From: Gemmatimonadaceae bacterium
GTDB lineage: Bacteria; Gemmatimonadota; Gemmatimonadetes; Gemmatimonadales; Gemmatimonadaceae
NCBI GenBank assembly: GCA_025934075.1
Contig: JAICYT010000017.1
Span: forward strand, 1-34,070
Direction: 5' to 3'
Length of the DNA stretch: 34,070 nucleotides
Position 1 is the first letter of the stretch. Each line of letters begins with the position of its first letter. Shown here one piece after another: positions 19,461 through 28,100 of the stretch. The position numbers and the translations under genes are program-made. The notes beneath the pieces were generated by a model, which searched no databases, was not told the origin of the DNA, and saw only the letters and a program-made list of their open reading frames with translations.

Positions 19461-20804
19461 ATGGGCCATCATCACGACCGCGACGACGCCAAGTTCGACG
19501 ACCAAGGAAACACGCGTCCAGCCGGCAGCAACTTCATCGCGAACGACGAGAGCGACGACGGCATCGATCGTCGCGGTTTTCTTCGCTGTATGGCGTGGGC
19601 TGGAACCGCGACCGTCTGGGGAATGAGCGGAGGCGTTCCGAAATCGTTTGCGATGAGCCGACTTCCGTTTCTGTCGGACACCGAGCGCAAGAGCATCTTC
19701 TTCGCTCAAGTCAGCGACAGCCACATCGGCTTCGCGAAGGAGGCGAACAAGGATGTCACCGCGACGCTGCGCGAGGCGGTGAACAAGCTCAACTCGCTGC
19801 CGCAGAGTCCTGCGTTCGTCCTGCACACTGGTGACATTACGCAGCTCGCGAAGGCCGAGGAGTTCGATACCGCAAATGAAGTCCTCAGAGACATCAGGAC
19901 CGACCGCGTGTTTTACGTACCTGGCGAGCACGATGTCGCGACCGACAACGGTGCGTCATATCTCCAGCGCTACGGGAAAGGCGCGAAGGGCGGTGGATGG
20001 CACAGCTTCGATCACACAGGCGTGCACTTCGTCGGCTTGGTCAACGTCCTCAATCTCAAAGCCGGTGGACTCGGCTCACTCGGCTCCGAGCAGATTGCGT
20101 GGTTGAAGAAGGACATTGCTGGTCTATCGAATAGCACGCCGATCGTTGTCTTCGCGCACGTTCCACTGTGGACCGTCTATCCAGAATGGGGTTGGGGAAC
20201 GGATGACTCCGAGCAAGCGCTTGGGATGCTCAAGCGCTTCGGATCGGTGACCGTGCTGAACGGCCATATCCACCAGATAATGCAAAAGGTGGAGGGCAAC
20301 ATGTCGTTTCACACGGCGATGTCGACGGCGTTTCCGCAACCGACGCCGGGCACCGCGCCCGCGCCCGGGCCAATGAAGGTCGATCCGGAAAAGTTGAAGA
20401 GCGTCCTCGGCATTGCGAACGTGACGTTCATTCCCGGTCGCAGCACGCTCGCCGTCGTCGATTCGACGTTGTCAGGCATGCCGCCGGCGTTCGAGGATGC
20501 GTCGCACGAGGCAATGATGAAGCGTCAGACGGCGCGCGCGTCCAAACCGCTTGGCCCGAATGAGATCGGCATCGACAACTTCAACTTCACGCCGCCGCTG
20601 CTGACCGTGAAGGCCGGCAGCAAGATCACGTGGATCAACAACGATGACGTACCGCACCTGATCGTGAACGTGCAAAACAAGTTCAAGCAATCGCCGGTCC
20701 TCGACACCGATCAGAAGTTCAGCACGACGGTGACGAAGCCCGGCACGTACGACTATTTCTGCTCGCTGCATCCCAAGATGCAGGGCCGCATCGTCGTCAA
20801 GTAG
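19461..20804 (+). CDS. Tat-type metallophosphoesterase fused to a C-terminal plastocyanin-like cupredoxin domain
   Basis: Twin-arginine RRGFLRCMAWAGTATVWG. Calcineurin-like motifs QVSDSHIG, HTGDIT, VPGEHDV, FAHVPLW and NGHIHQ. Cupredoxin copper ligands H in NNDDVPHLIV and C/H/M in YDYFCSLHPKMQGRIVV. Confidence 0.9.
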   Translation: MGHHHDRDDAKFDDQGNTRPAGSNFIANDESDDGIDRRGFLRCMAWAGTATVWGMSGGVPKSFAMSRLPFLSDTERKSIFFAQVSDSHIGFAKEANKDVTATLREAVNKLNSLPQSPAFVLHTGDITQLAKAEEFDTANEVLRDIRTDRVFYVPGEHDVATDNGASYLQRYGKGAKGGGWHSFDHTGVHFVGLVNVLNLKAGGLGSLGSEQIAWLKKDIAGLSNSTPIVVFAHVPLWTVYPEWGWGTDDSEQALGMLKRFGSVTVLNGHIHQIMQKVEGNMSFHTAMSTAFPQPTPGTAPAPGPMKVDPEKLKSVLGIANVTFIPGRSTLAVVDSTLSGMPPAFEDASHEAMMKRQTARASKPLGPNEIGIDNFNFTPPLLTVKAGSKITWINNDDVPHLIVNVQNKFKQSPVLDTDQKFSTTVTKPGTYDYFCSLHPKMQGRIVVK

Positions 20805-20830
20805 CGCGGGTTGGAACGGTCAGCCGCGCT
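20803..20830. terminator. Hairpin spanning two convergent stop codons (possible bidirectional terminator)
   Basis: AGCGCGG (20803-20809) and CCGCGCT (20824-20830) form a perfect 7-bp stem with a 14-nt loop across the MPE and serine hydrolase gene ends. Confidence 0.35.
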
Positions 20831-22019
20831 TCAACAATGCGAGAGCCGCCTCATTCATCTGACGCTGAATCGTGGCGGCAGGCGCCGCGAGGTTCGCGGT
20901 GTTGAACACCGCGATCACCGCGGCTTGACTTTCCGGATCGAAATAATAGAAGGAACGAAAACCCGCCTGACTTCCGGTGTGGCCAAGTATGCGTTGGCCG
21001 TTTCGGTCGAGCACGAAGAACGAGAGTCCCATCCATTCATTGGGCGACGACTCGTAGCCCTGCGACATCGGGAGTCCGGGCTTCCACATCTCTTGCAAGC
21101 TCGCCCGCGACAGGACCACGTCGTATCGTTCTCGCGTCATTCCGGGCACCAGCGCGTTCGTGAGAAAGGCGACGTACTTCACGAGATCACTCACCGGCGC
21201 ATTCCACGCGCCGTTCGGTGAGGTGATTCCAGGATCGAAATCCGCGCCGTTGTCGATCAACTTGGGCGAGGCGGGGGACGTCGAGTCGCGACGGATGTAG
21301 TAATTATGCGACCGGTGCGAAGCGAGGTAGTACGGCGTGTCGCGAAAATAACTGCGATCCATGCCGAGCGGCGCGAAGATGTTCTTTTGAACGTACGCAT
21401 CCCACGGATCGCCGGTGATGTGCTCGATCACACGCGCGAGGTAGATGAAGCCCGGATTCGAGTAGCCGTATCGCGAACCCGGTTTGAACACCAATTGCTG
21501 ATACGGCATCATGGCCACGAGTTGATTCCACGTGGTCGGCTCGAACGGTTCCCACGGTTCGTCGCTGCCGTACGGCCACGTGGGATTCTGAAAGCCGGCC
21601 GTGTGTGACATCACCATCCGGATGGTGATGCTGTCCATCATGTTGTACGGGTCGTGCATTGCGTGCAGCTCGGGAACCCATTTCACGATTTTGTCATCGA
21701 GCGAGAGCTTGCCGCGATCGCGAAGCTGCATGATCGAGATGGCGGTGAGACTCTTGGTGATCGATCCCCAGTGAAAGATCGTCTGCGAGTCGACGCGGAC
21801 GCCGGCGGATCGGTCGGCCAAGCCCGTGTCGTACCTGGCGGTCTCCTTGCCAGCTCTCACCGCGACGACGCTCGCGCCGACGATCTTGTCCGCGTCGATG
21901 TACGACTGAAAGAGCTTCGTGAAATCCTTCCAGCCGGCGGGCATTTGCGCGCTGGCGGGGATGGGAACGAACGTCGTCGTCGCGATGGCGATGACGGAAA
22001 CGAGGCGGTGAATGCTCAT
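20820..22019 (-). CDS. Serine hydrolase, class C beta-lactamase-like, secreted
   Basis: SxxK in FHWGSITKSLTA, YxN in YGYSNPGFIYLA, HTG in ILGHTGSQAGFRSFYYF. In-frame ATG at 22019 gives signal peptide MSIHRLVSVIAIATTTFVPIPASAQ. The ORF track starts at 22109. Confidence 0.92.
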   Translation of the reverse strand: MSIHRLVSVIAIATTTFVPIPASAQMPAGWKDFTKLFQSYIDADKIVGASVVAVRAGKETARYDTGLADRSAGVRVDSQTIFHWGSITKSLTAISIMQLRDRGKLSLDDKIVKWVPELHAMHDPYNMMDSITIRMVMSHTAGFQNPTWPYGSDEPWEPFEPTTWNQLVAMMPYQQLVFKPGSRYGYSNPGFIYLARVIEHITGDPWDAYVQKNIFAPLGMDRSYFRDTPYYLASHRSHNYYIRRDSTSPASPKLIDNGADFDPGITSPNGAWNAPVSDLVKYVAFLTNALVPGMTRERYDVVLSRASLQEMWKPGLPMSQGYESSPNEWMGLSFFVLDRNGQRILGHTGSQAGFRSFYYFDPESQAAVIAVFNTANLAAPAATIQRQMNEAALALLKRG

Positions 22020-22130
22020 GCTCAATTCTGACGCGCCCACTCGCCGCACGCCAGTTCGCGGCCGCATGCATTGGTTGTGCAGGTCCGGAAACTCGAACCG
22101 GGACCGCACGTACGAGAGGTGACTGGCAAG

Positions 22131-22196
22131 GTAACGGGGCGAGTTCCTAACAGCGCCGTTAGGAATTTGGCGTCGTTAGGCCTTTCGCGCCGTTAC
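22131..22196. repeat. Nested inverted repeat with three 17-bp-spaced CGYCGTTA direct repeats
   Basis: Outer arms GTAACGGGGCGA (22131-22142) and TCGCGCCGTTAC (22185-22196), one mismatch in 12. Inner arms TTCCTAAC (22144-22151) and GTTAGGAA (22158-22165), perfect. CGYCGTTA copies start at 22154, 22171 and 22188. Confidence 0.75.
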
Positions 22197-22840
22197 GCGC
22201 CCTGCGCCGTCCAGGTTCCCAGCACGAACTGCAGCTCCCATTGTCCGGTCGGCCCACTGTCGATCACGTTCATCCCCGCGTCAGTCACCAGCGCAATCAG
22301 GTCGCGCGGATCCACTCGGCCGTGCCGATGGAAGTGGGCGTGTAGCCCCTTGCCCGACTGCCTCACGAAGTCGACGACGAGCAATCGACCGCCTGGTTTG
22401 AGCACGCGCCGCGCTTCGATGACAGCTTGCGAGCGTGCGGCCCGCCGAAGATGATGCAGCATCACCGTACTCGTCACGACGTCGAATCGCGCGTCGGGAA
22501 ACGGCAGTGACTCCGCTTGCGCGATCTCGAAAGCGATGTCCATCCGCGCGCGCGACGCCTTTCGTCTGCTGCGCGCAATCATCTCGGCTGATGGATCGAT
22601 GCCACACACGAGCGCCGACGTGCCGACTTTGCGCTTTGCTGCGATAGCCAGCGTCCCTGTGCCGCACCCGATGTCGAGCACCGATTCGCCCGGCTGGAGA
22701 CGCGCCGGCGCGAGCAGTCGCTCGCGAAACGAACGCTCGCGTCCGAAGGTCAAGAGCGAGACCAAGATGTCGTATCGAGCCGCCCAATGAATGACGCCAG
22801 GCGAGCTCGGCGCGGCGCTGGATTCGGTTGCTGTTGTCAT
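22193..22840 (-). CDS. Class I SAM-dependent methyltransferase (UbiE/Methyltransf_11-like)
   Basis: Motif I ESVLDIGCGTGTLAIAAKRKVG, IDPSAEMIARSRRKA, FDVVTSTVMLHHL, ARRVLKPGGRLLVVDFVR. In-frame ATG at 22840 preferred over 22933. Confidence 0.92.
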   Translation of the reverse strand: MTTATESSAAPSSPGVIHWAARYDILVSLLTFGRERSFRERLLAPARLQPGESVLDIGCGTGTLAIAAKRKVGTSALVCGIDPSAEMIARSRRKASRARMDIAFEIAQAESLPFPDARFDVVTSTVMLHHLRRAARSQAVIEARRVLKPGGRLLVVDFVRQSGKGLHAHFHRHGRVDPRDLIALVTDAGMNVIDSGPTGQWELQFVLGTWTAQGA

Positions 22841-23037
22841 TTTATTCGCTGCGAAGATGGCTCGTTTGCCGCCGCCAACCGCACGCTTCAAAGCATAGGC
22901 GCGCAGAGTCGCTCGGATGTCAGAAGACTGCAAAGTGATTGGTGCTTCGTGGGCGCTGACAACCCTGGAATGTTGCAGTCCCGGCTGTAAGTTCCAGGCT
23001 CGATCAACAAAAAGCCTAAACGCAAAGGATTTGAACC

Positions 23038-23361
23038 GTGCCGGATACGTTTACCGCTGAGCACCGCTCCTGGCAGTGGGAGTTGGTCTTGCAGTACGAA
23101 GATGGATCGTTGCCCACCAACGCTTGGAACGAGCCCACCCTTACCGTCATCGCGACCTGGTACGCGACGAACCTCACGCCGGAGCAGGCAACGACGCGGT
23201 ACCAGCAACACTATCATCGCAACCATCACCGACTGACGAACCGACTCGGTGGCGCTCCGGTTGATACGAACGCGATCGCCGCGGTGGACGCCGTTTGGGA
23301 GTCGCTCTTGGCTCGAGCGTTGAACAACGTCAAAGCAACGAAGGCCCCACCGGCTACCTGA
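23038..23361 (+). CDS. Small protein of unknown function (107 aa)
   Basis: GTG start with upstream aaagga. Aromatic and His-rich sequence MPDTFTAEHRSWQWELVLQYEDGSLPTNAWNEPTLTVIATWYATNLTPEQATTRYQQHYHRNHHRL. No better competing ORF. Confidence 0.65.
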   Translation: MPDTFTAEHRSWQWELVLQYEDGSLPTNAWNEPTLTVIATWYATNLTPEQATTRYQQHYHRNHHRLTNRLGGAPVDTNAIAAVDAVWESLLARALNNVKATKAPPAT

Positions 23362-23424
23362 CGCTGGCGCTTCTCGGCGCGGTCGCATCGAGCTCGTCCC
23401 AATCTCTCACGGAGGAATCGTCTC

Positions 23425-24864
23425 ATGCGCCGATGCTCGTGGGTGCTGTTCGCGCTGATCACATCGGTGGTCTCGTCAGCGCACGGCCAAGCCGCACCGT
23501 ACGACGTCGTCATCGCGAACGGCCGTGTGATGGACCCGGAGACGAATCTCGACGCAGTCCGATTCATCGGGATCCGCGCGGGCAAGATCGCGGCGATTTC
23601 GGCGACGCCGCTCAATGGAAAGACGACGATCGACGCGAAAGGGCTCGTCGTCGCTCCGGGCTTCATCGACCTGCACGCACATGGGCAAGATGACGAGAAC
23701 TATCGCGTCTTCGCGCTCGATGGTGTGACGACGGCCCTCGAGCGCGAGGTCGGCACGGCTGATGTTCCAGGCTTCTATGCGAGTCGGGAAGGCAAGGCGC
23801 TCATCAACTACGGTGCCTCGTCGAGTCACGTTCGTGCTCGCATGGTGGTCATGAGAGATCCCTCACAGGGGCTGCTGCCGACCGGCCCCGGCGGTCACCA
23901 AGTCGCGACCGACGCGCAGATCGCCGAGATCGACCGTCTCATCGACGCTGGATTGGCGGCGGGTGGACTCGGCGTCGGCATGGGATTGCAGTACACGCCG
24001 GCCGCCAGCAAATACGAAGTGCTCGAGGCCTTTCGTGTGGCGGCGAAGTATCACGCGCCGGTCTTCGTGCACGTGCGCGGATTTGCCGCGCAAGATCCCG
24101 GCAGCTCGGTCGAGTCGTTCATGGAAGTCATCGCCGCCGCTGCGATCAGCGGCGCGCCGCTCCATATCGTCCATCTTAACAGCATGAGTCTCGCGTCCAC
24201 GCCGAAGACGCTCGCAATTGTGAAGGACGCGCGCGCTCACGGCCTCGACGTGACCACCGAGGCATATCCATACATCGCCGGCATGACGGAGATCGGCTCG
24301 GCGCTGCTCGATCAGTACGCGGACGGGCCGGACAGCAACTTCTCGAAGATTATGCTGGTGAGTACGGGGGAACGACTCACGCGCGCCACGTTCACCGCCG
24401 CGCGAAAGTCCGGCGGCATGGTGATTCTGTTTCTGAATACGCCAGAGATGGAAGCAATGGCGATCACGAGCCCGTTGACCATGATCGCCAGTGACGGGTC
24501 GCTTCACAATGGCAAGGGGCATCCGCGCACCGCCGGCACCGAGGCGCGCACGCTTTCGCACTACGTCCGCGAGACGAAGCAGCTCACGCTGATGGACGCG
24601 CTGCGCAAGATGACGCTCATGCCCGCGCAGCGATTGGAAAAGTTAGCGCCAGTGTTCCTAAATAAAGGGCGCATCAAGGTCGGTGCGGACGCGGACATCA
24701 CCGTGTTCGATCCGGCCACCGTGAAGGACAGGTCGACCTATCAGCAGCCGGCGTTATCGTCTGTCGGTTTCCGGTACGTCTTGGTGAACGGCGTACCGGT
24801 TGTGATGAACGGCGTGATCAAAGACAACACGTTCCCGGGAAAAGGTCAGAAAGCGACTCATTGA
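23425..24864 (+). CDS. Secreted amidohydrolase (N-acyl-D-amino-acid deacylase/dihydroorotase-like)
   Basis: YDVVIANGRVMDPETNLDAVRFIGIRAGKIAAIS, GLVVAPGFIDLHAHG metal motif, HVRG, LHIVHLNS, IASDGSLH, GRIKVGADADITVFDPATVKDRSTY. Signal peptide at the N-terminus. Confidence 0.9.
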   Translation: MRRCSWVLFALITSVVSSAHGQAAPYDVVIANGRVMDPETNLDAVRFIGIRAGKIAAISATPLNGKTTIDAKGLVVAPGFIDLHAHGQDDENYRVFALDGVTTALEREVGTADVPGFYASREGKALINYGASSSHVRARMVVMRDPSQGLLPTGPGGHQVATDAQIAEIDRLIDAGLAAGGLGVGMGLQYTPAASKYEVLEAFRVAAKYHAPVFVHVRGFAAQDPGSSVESFMEVIAAAAISGAPLHIVHLNSMSLASTPKTLAIVKDARAHGLDVTTEAYPYIAGMTEIGSALLDQYADGPDSNFSKIMLVSTGERLTRATFTAARKSGGMVILFLNTPEMEAMAITSPLTMIASDGSLHNGKGHPRTAGTEARTLSHYVRETKQLTLMDALRKMTLMPAQRLEKLAPVFLNKGRIKVGADADITVFDPATVKDRSTYQQPALSSVGFRYVLVNGVPVVMNGVIKDNTFPGKGQKATH

Positions 24865-24914
24865 CGTCTAGCTGCGCGTCCCACCAGTACGGGTGCCTCT
24901 AGATCCATGGCATC

Positions 24915-27608
24915 CTATTCCGCGCGGAGGGCTGTGGCGGGATCGACGTGCGACGCACGCGTTGCGGGCAGCCAGCACGCAGCCACACCGACCGCAGCGA
25001 GGACGAATGCGACCGCGCCAAGCGTGAGTGGGTCGTGGGGCGTGACGCCGAACAGAAGACCACGCAGGAGACGCGCGGCGAACAACGCCCCCGCGAGCCC
25101 AACAGTCAAGCCCATGACCAGCAGCACCCCGCCCTCGCCGAGTACCATGCGGCGTACCCGTCGCGCATCGGCGCCGAGGCTCATGCGAATGCCGATCTCC
25201 GCCGTGCGAGAGCTCACCGAGAACGCGAGCACACCGGCGATGCCGACCATCGCGATCAGGAATGCCAGCGCACCGAACGATGCGATGAACATCGCATTCA
25301 GTCGTCTCGGCGCGACCGTCTCGTCGCGAATCTGCTCCACCGTGGACACATGTTCGATCAGCTGTCGCGGATACATGTCGTGAATTGCGCGAATGATCGC
25401 CGGTTGAAGCAGCGCGGGATCTTCCGCCGTTCGCACCACGAGGACGCCGTTGATGATCAGCTCTTGCGCGAACGACTCGTACATGGCCGGCGTCGGGTCC
25501 GCGTCGAGCCCGCGGTCTCGCGTATCTCCAGCGACGCCGATGACGGTCCGCCAGTCGCCCGAGAACGGCGAGTACTTCAACACGTCTCCGGTCATCGCGA
25601 CGCGACGTCCGATTGGATTCTCGTCGCCGAAGACTTGACGAGCGAATGCTTGGCTCAGCACGACGACCGGCGCTGTGCCACGACGGTCGGTCGCCGCGAA
25701 GCCACGACCGGCGATCAACGAAATTCCAGCGGCGGCAAAGTACTTCGGATCGATCATCTTCACGCTCGCGCGCGGCGTCGCCTGGTTCGGTGGAGTCGGC
25801 CGGCCCTCCGCCTTGATTTCGGAAGCGAACATCGCGTTGCGAAGCGGCGCGACGGCGCCAATCGCGGCGACATCGACTCCGGGGAGGGCCGCAACGCGAT
25901 CTCGAATCTGCTCGTACCGTGCGAGATTCTCCGGTTGCTTCATGACCTCGCGCAGCAAGTCGCCTTGAAGCGGCATCTCGAGCGTAAGCACGTGATCGGC
26001 ACGCACGCCCGTCTGGACGGATTGCAGCTTCGTCAGCGTGCGGACGAGCAGTCCGGCACCGGTCAGCAGCACCATGCACACCGCGAGCTGCGCGACGACC
26101 AGTAATTGTTGAACACGTTGCCGTCCGCGTCCAAGCGTCGTGCGACGACTCGCGGGCGCTAACGACTCAGCGATTGCGCGCTGGCTTCCAATGCGCGGAA
26201 TGAACGACAGCACGATCGCGGCGACGACACTCGTGGCGAGTCCGACCGCGAGCACGACACCGTCGACCCGAATCTCCTGCGCGCGCGGCGACAGTTGCGC
26301 GGCGAAGGCGACGAGAAGCTTGACCCCCGCGAAGGCAACCAGCACTCCGAGCACACCGCCGATCAAGGCGAGCGCGAGGTTCTCGACGAGGAGCAGACGT
26401 CGCAGACGCGCGCGGCCGGCGCCGAGTGCGGCACGGACGAGCATCTCGCGCTCGCGGCCAACGCCACGCATCAGCGTGAGATTCGAGACGTTTGCGCAGG
26501 CGATGAGCAGCACGAACGCCGCGGCTCCCATGAGCAGCCAGAACATGAACGATGCGCGCTCATTCAGCGCCTCTCGGAGCGGCAACACGGTGATCGCGTA
26601 CTGCGCGGCCTTTTCGTATGCCTCGGGATGGTCGTGGAACATGTTCGAGGCGATTTGCGTCAACTCCCGGCGTGCTTGCTCGACCGTGGCGTTCGGTGCG
26701 AGGCGCGCGAAGACTTCCGACATGCGATGCGAACGCCCGGTGACCATCGTCGCGCTCAGATGGTGCGGGCTCGTCACCGTGTTCACGAAGATGTCCGTCT
26801 CGCTCGGGTAGTGCGGGGCGGGCTGCACGACACCGACGATGGTTGTCAGCTTCTCGTTCAACCGGACCGTGCGACCGATGACGCTTGGGTCGCCCCCGAA
26901 GTGCTCATTCCAATACCCGTATGCGAGGACTGCCACAGGCGCGGCCGCCGGCCCATCGTCGCGCGTGGTGGTGAGTCGGCCAAGCACCGGCTCGAGACCC
27001 ATGACATCGAAGTAGTTTCCCGTCACGATGCCGACGCGGACACGCGTCGCCGCTCCGTCACCGGCGACGAGCGTGAACGGGAGTGACGACGAGTATTCGG
27101 CGATCGCCGACAGTGTCTTTGATCCCGCGCGATAGTCGGCGAGCTCGGGGACCGAAAAGAGGACGTTGTGTTGCTGCGCGCCCGGCGCCGATTGCCTCAG
27201 GTAGACGAGCCGCGAGCCGTCGCGATTCGGCAGCGGTCGCAGCAGCGTCCCACGCAAGAGCGTGAACATCGCCGTGTTGGCCCCGATGCCCAGTGCGAGC
27301 GTGAGCACTACGACCGTGGTGAACACGCGGCTCCGTCGGAGCGTGCGCAACGCGTAGCGAACGTCAGACACGACGCCTTCGATCCACGGCAATCCGCGCT
27401 GATCGCGCACCGACTCCGCCGCCAAGGTGAGACCACCGGCGGCGAGCAGCGCCTGGCGACGCGCCTCCTCGGGACTCATGCCGCGCCGAATGTTCTCGGC
27501 GGTCGCCATCTCGAGATGGGCCTGGAGCTCGTCGCGGAGGTCGTCGTCGGCGCGTTGCCCGGTCAAGAAGCCAGCGATGCGCGCAATCGCGGCGCGAAGG
27601 TACCTCAT
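24915..27608 (-). CDS. ADOP/MacB-FtsX family ABC transporter permease with N-terminal permease prefix domain
   Basis: MRYLRAAIARIAGFLTGQRADDDLRDELQAHLEMATAENIRRGMSPEEARRQALLAAGG prefix, then FtsX-like halves. ATG at 27608 overlaps the PadR stop as ATGA. The ORF track extends upstream to 27752. Confidence 0.93.
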   Translation of the reverse strand: MRYLRAAIARIAGFLTGQRADDDLRDELQAHLEMATAENIRRGMSPEEARRQALLAAGGLTLAAESVRDQRGLPWIEGVVSDVRYALRTLRRSRVFTTVVVLTLALGIGANTAMFTLLRGTLLRPLPNRDGSRLVYLRQSAPGAQQHNVLFSVPELADYRAGSKTLSAIAEYSSSLPFTLVAGDGAATRVRVGIVTGNYFDVMGLEPVLGRLTTTRDDGPAAAPVAVLAYGYWNEHFGGDPSVIGRTVRLNEKLTTIVGVVQPAPHYPSETDIFVNTVTSPHHLSATMVTGRSHRMSEVFARLAPNATVEQARRELTQIASNMFHDHPEAYEKAAQYAITVLPLREALNERASFMFWLLMGAAAFVLLIACANVSNLTLMRGVGREREMLVRAALGAGRARLRRLLLVENLALALIGGVLGVLVAFAGVKLLVAFAAQLSPRAQEIRVDGVVLAVGLATSVVAAIVLSFIPRIGSQRAIAESLAPASRRTTLGRGRQRVQQLLVVAQLAVCMVLLTGAGLLVRTLTKLQSVQTGVRADHVLTLEMPLQGDLLREVMKQPENLARYEQIRDRVAALPGVDVAAIGAVAPLRNAMFASEIKAEGRPTPPNQATPRASVKMIDPKYFAAAGISLIAGRGFAATDRRGTAPVVVLSQAFARQVFGDENPIGRRVAMTGDVLKYSPFSGDWRTVIGVAGDTRDRGLDADPTPAMYESFAQELIINGVLVVRTAEDPALLQPAIIRAIHDMYPRQLIEHVSTVEQIRDETVAPRRLNAMFIASFGALAFLIAMVGIAGVLAFSVSSRTAEIGIRMSLGADARRVRRMVLGEGGVLLVMGLTVGLAGALFAARLLRGLLFGVTPHDPLTLGAVAFVLAAVGVAACWLPATRASHVDPATALRAE

Positions 27609-27949
27609 GATGTCTCCCCGTTGAGCGCGAGAAATGCGGCGATCAAGTCGGCGGTTTGGTTCCATTCGCGGGTCTCGCGGGCCAGCTGCTTCCGTCCCGC
27701 GGCCGTGAGCGCGTAGTATTTCGCGCGCCGGTTGTTCTCGGACTGCCGCCACTCCGCCTTGATGAACCCTTCCTGCTCGAGTTTGAGCAGAGCAGGGTAG
27801 AGCGTGCCGTAGTTGAGTGTGAGACGATTCTTACTCGTCTCCTCGATGCGTCGTGCGATCCCATAGCCGTGCAACGACCCGAGCACGTCGAGCGTTCTGA
27901 GAATCATCAGAGCGAGCGTGCCCTGCTTCACGTCGAGCTTGTCCGCCAT
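27605..27949 (-). CDS. PadR family transcriptional regulator
   Basis: VKQGTLALMILRTLDVLGSLHGYGIARRIEE...LNYGTLYPALLKLEQEGFIKAEWRQSENNRRAKYYALTAAGRKQL. Stop overlaps the permease start (ATGA). Confidence 0.94.
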   Translation of the reverse strand: MADKLDVKQGTLALMILRTLDVLGSLHGYGIARRIEETSKNRLTLNYGTLYPALLKLEQEGFIKAEWRQSENNRRAKYYALTAAGRKQLARETREWNQTADLIAAFLALNGETS

Positions 27950-28002
27950 GCGCGTCCGTCCTATGGGTTTCCAATACGACGGTAATGTCGGGGCTCGGAT
28001 CG

Positions 28003-28020
28003 CGCAATAGTGAGATTGCG
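28003..28020. promoter_or_regulatory. Inverted repeat in the PadR/ADOP divergent intergenic region (candidate operator)
   Basis: CGCAAT-agtgag-ATTGCG perfect 6-bp arms between divergent genes (27949 and 28101). Confidence 0.3.
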
Positions 28021-28100
28021 TCCTGGCGCGGCTCGATCAAACCATCGGCGCACCGGCGCTGTCCAAGACAGGTCAGACGACCTCCGCCGCCCGGTGACCC

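Noticed and set aside
22076-22115. tRNA-like string aactcgaaccgggacc suggesting a minus-strand tRNA T-arm
   Set aside because: No full cloverleaf: anticodon and D arms and a matching acceptor stem are not visible. A similar actcgaacc at 19437 is also isolated.
24868-26105. Long ORFs 24868..26079 (-) and 24948..26105 (+) overlapping the third ADOP gene
   Set aside because: Arg-rich compositional artefacts in alternative frames of a confidently assigned gene.
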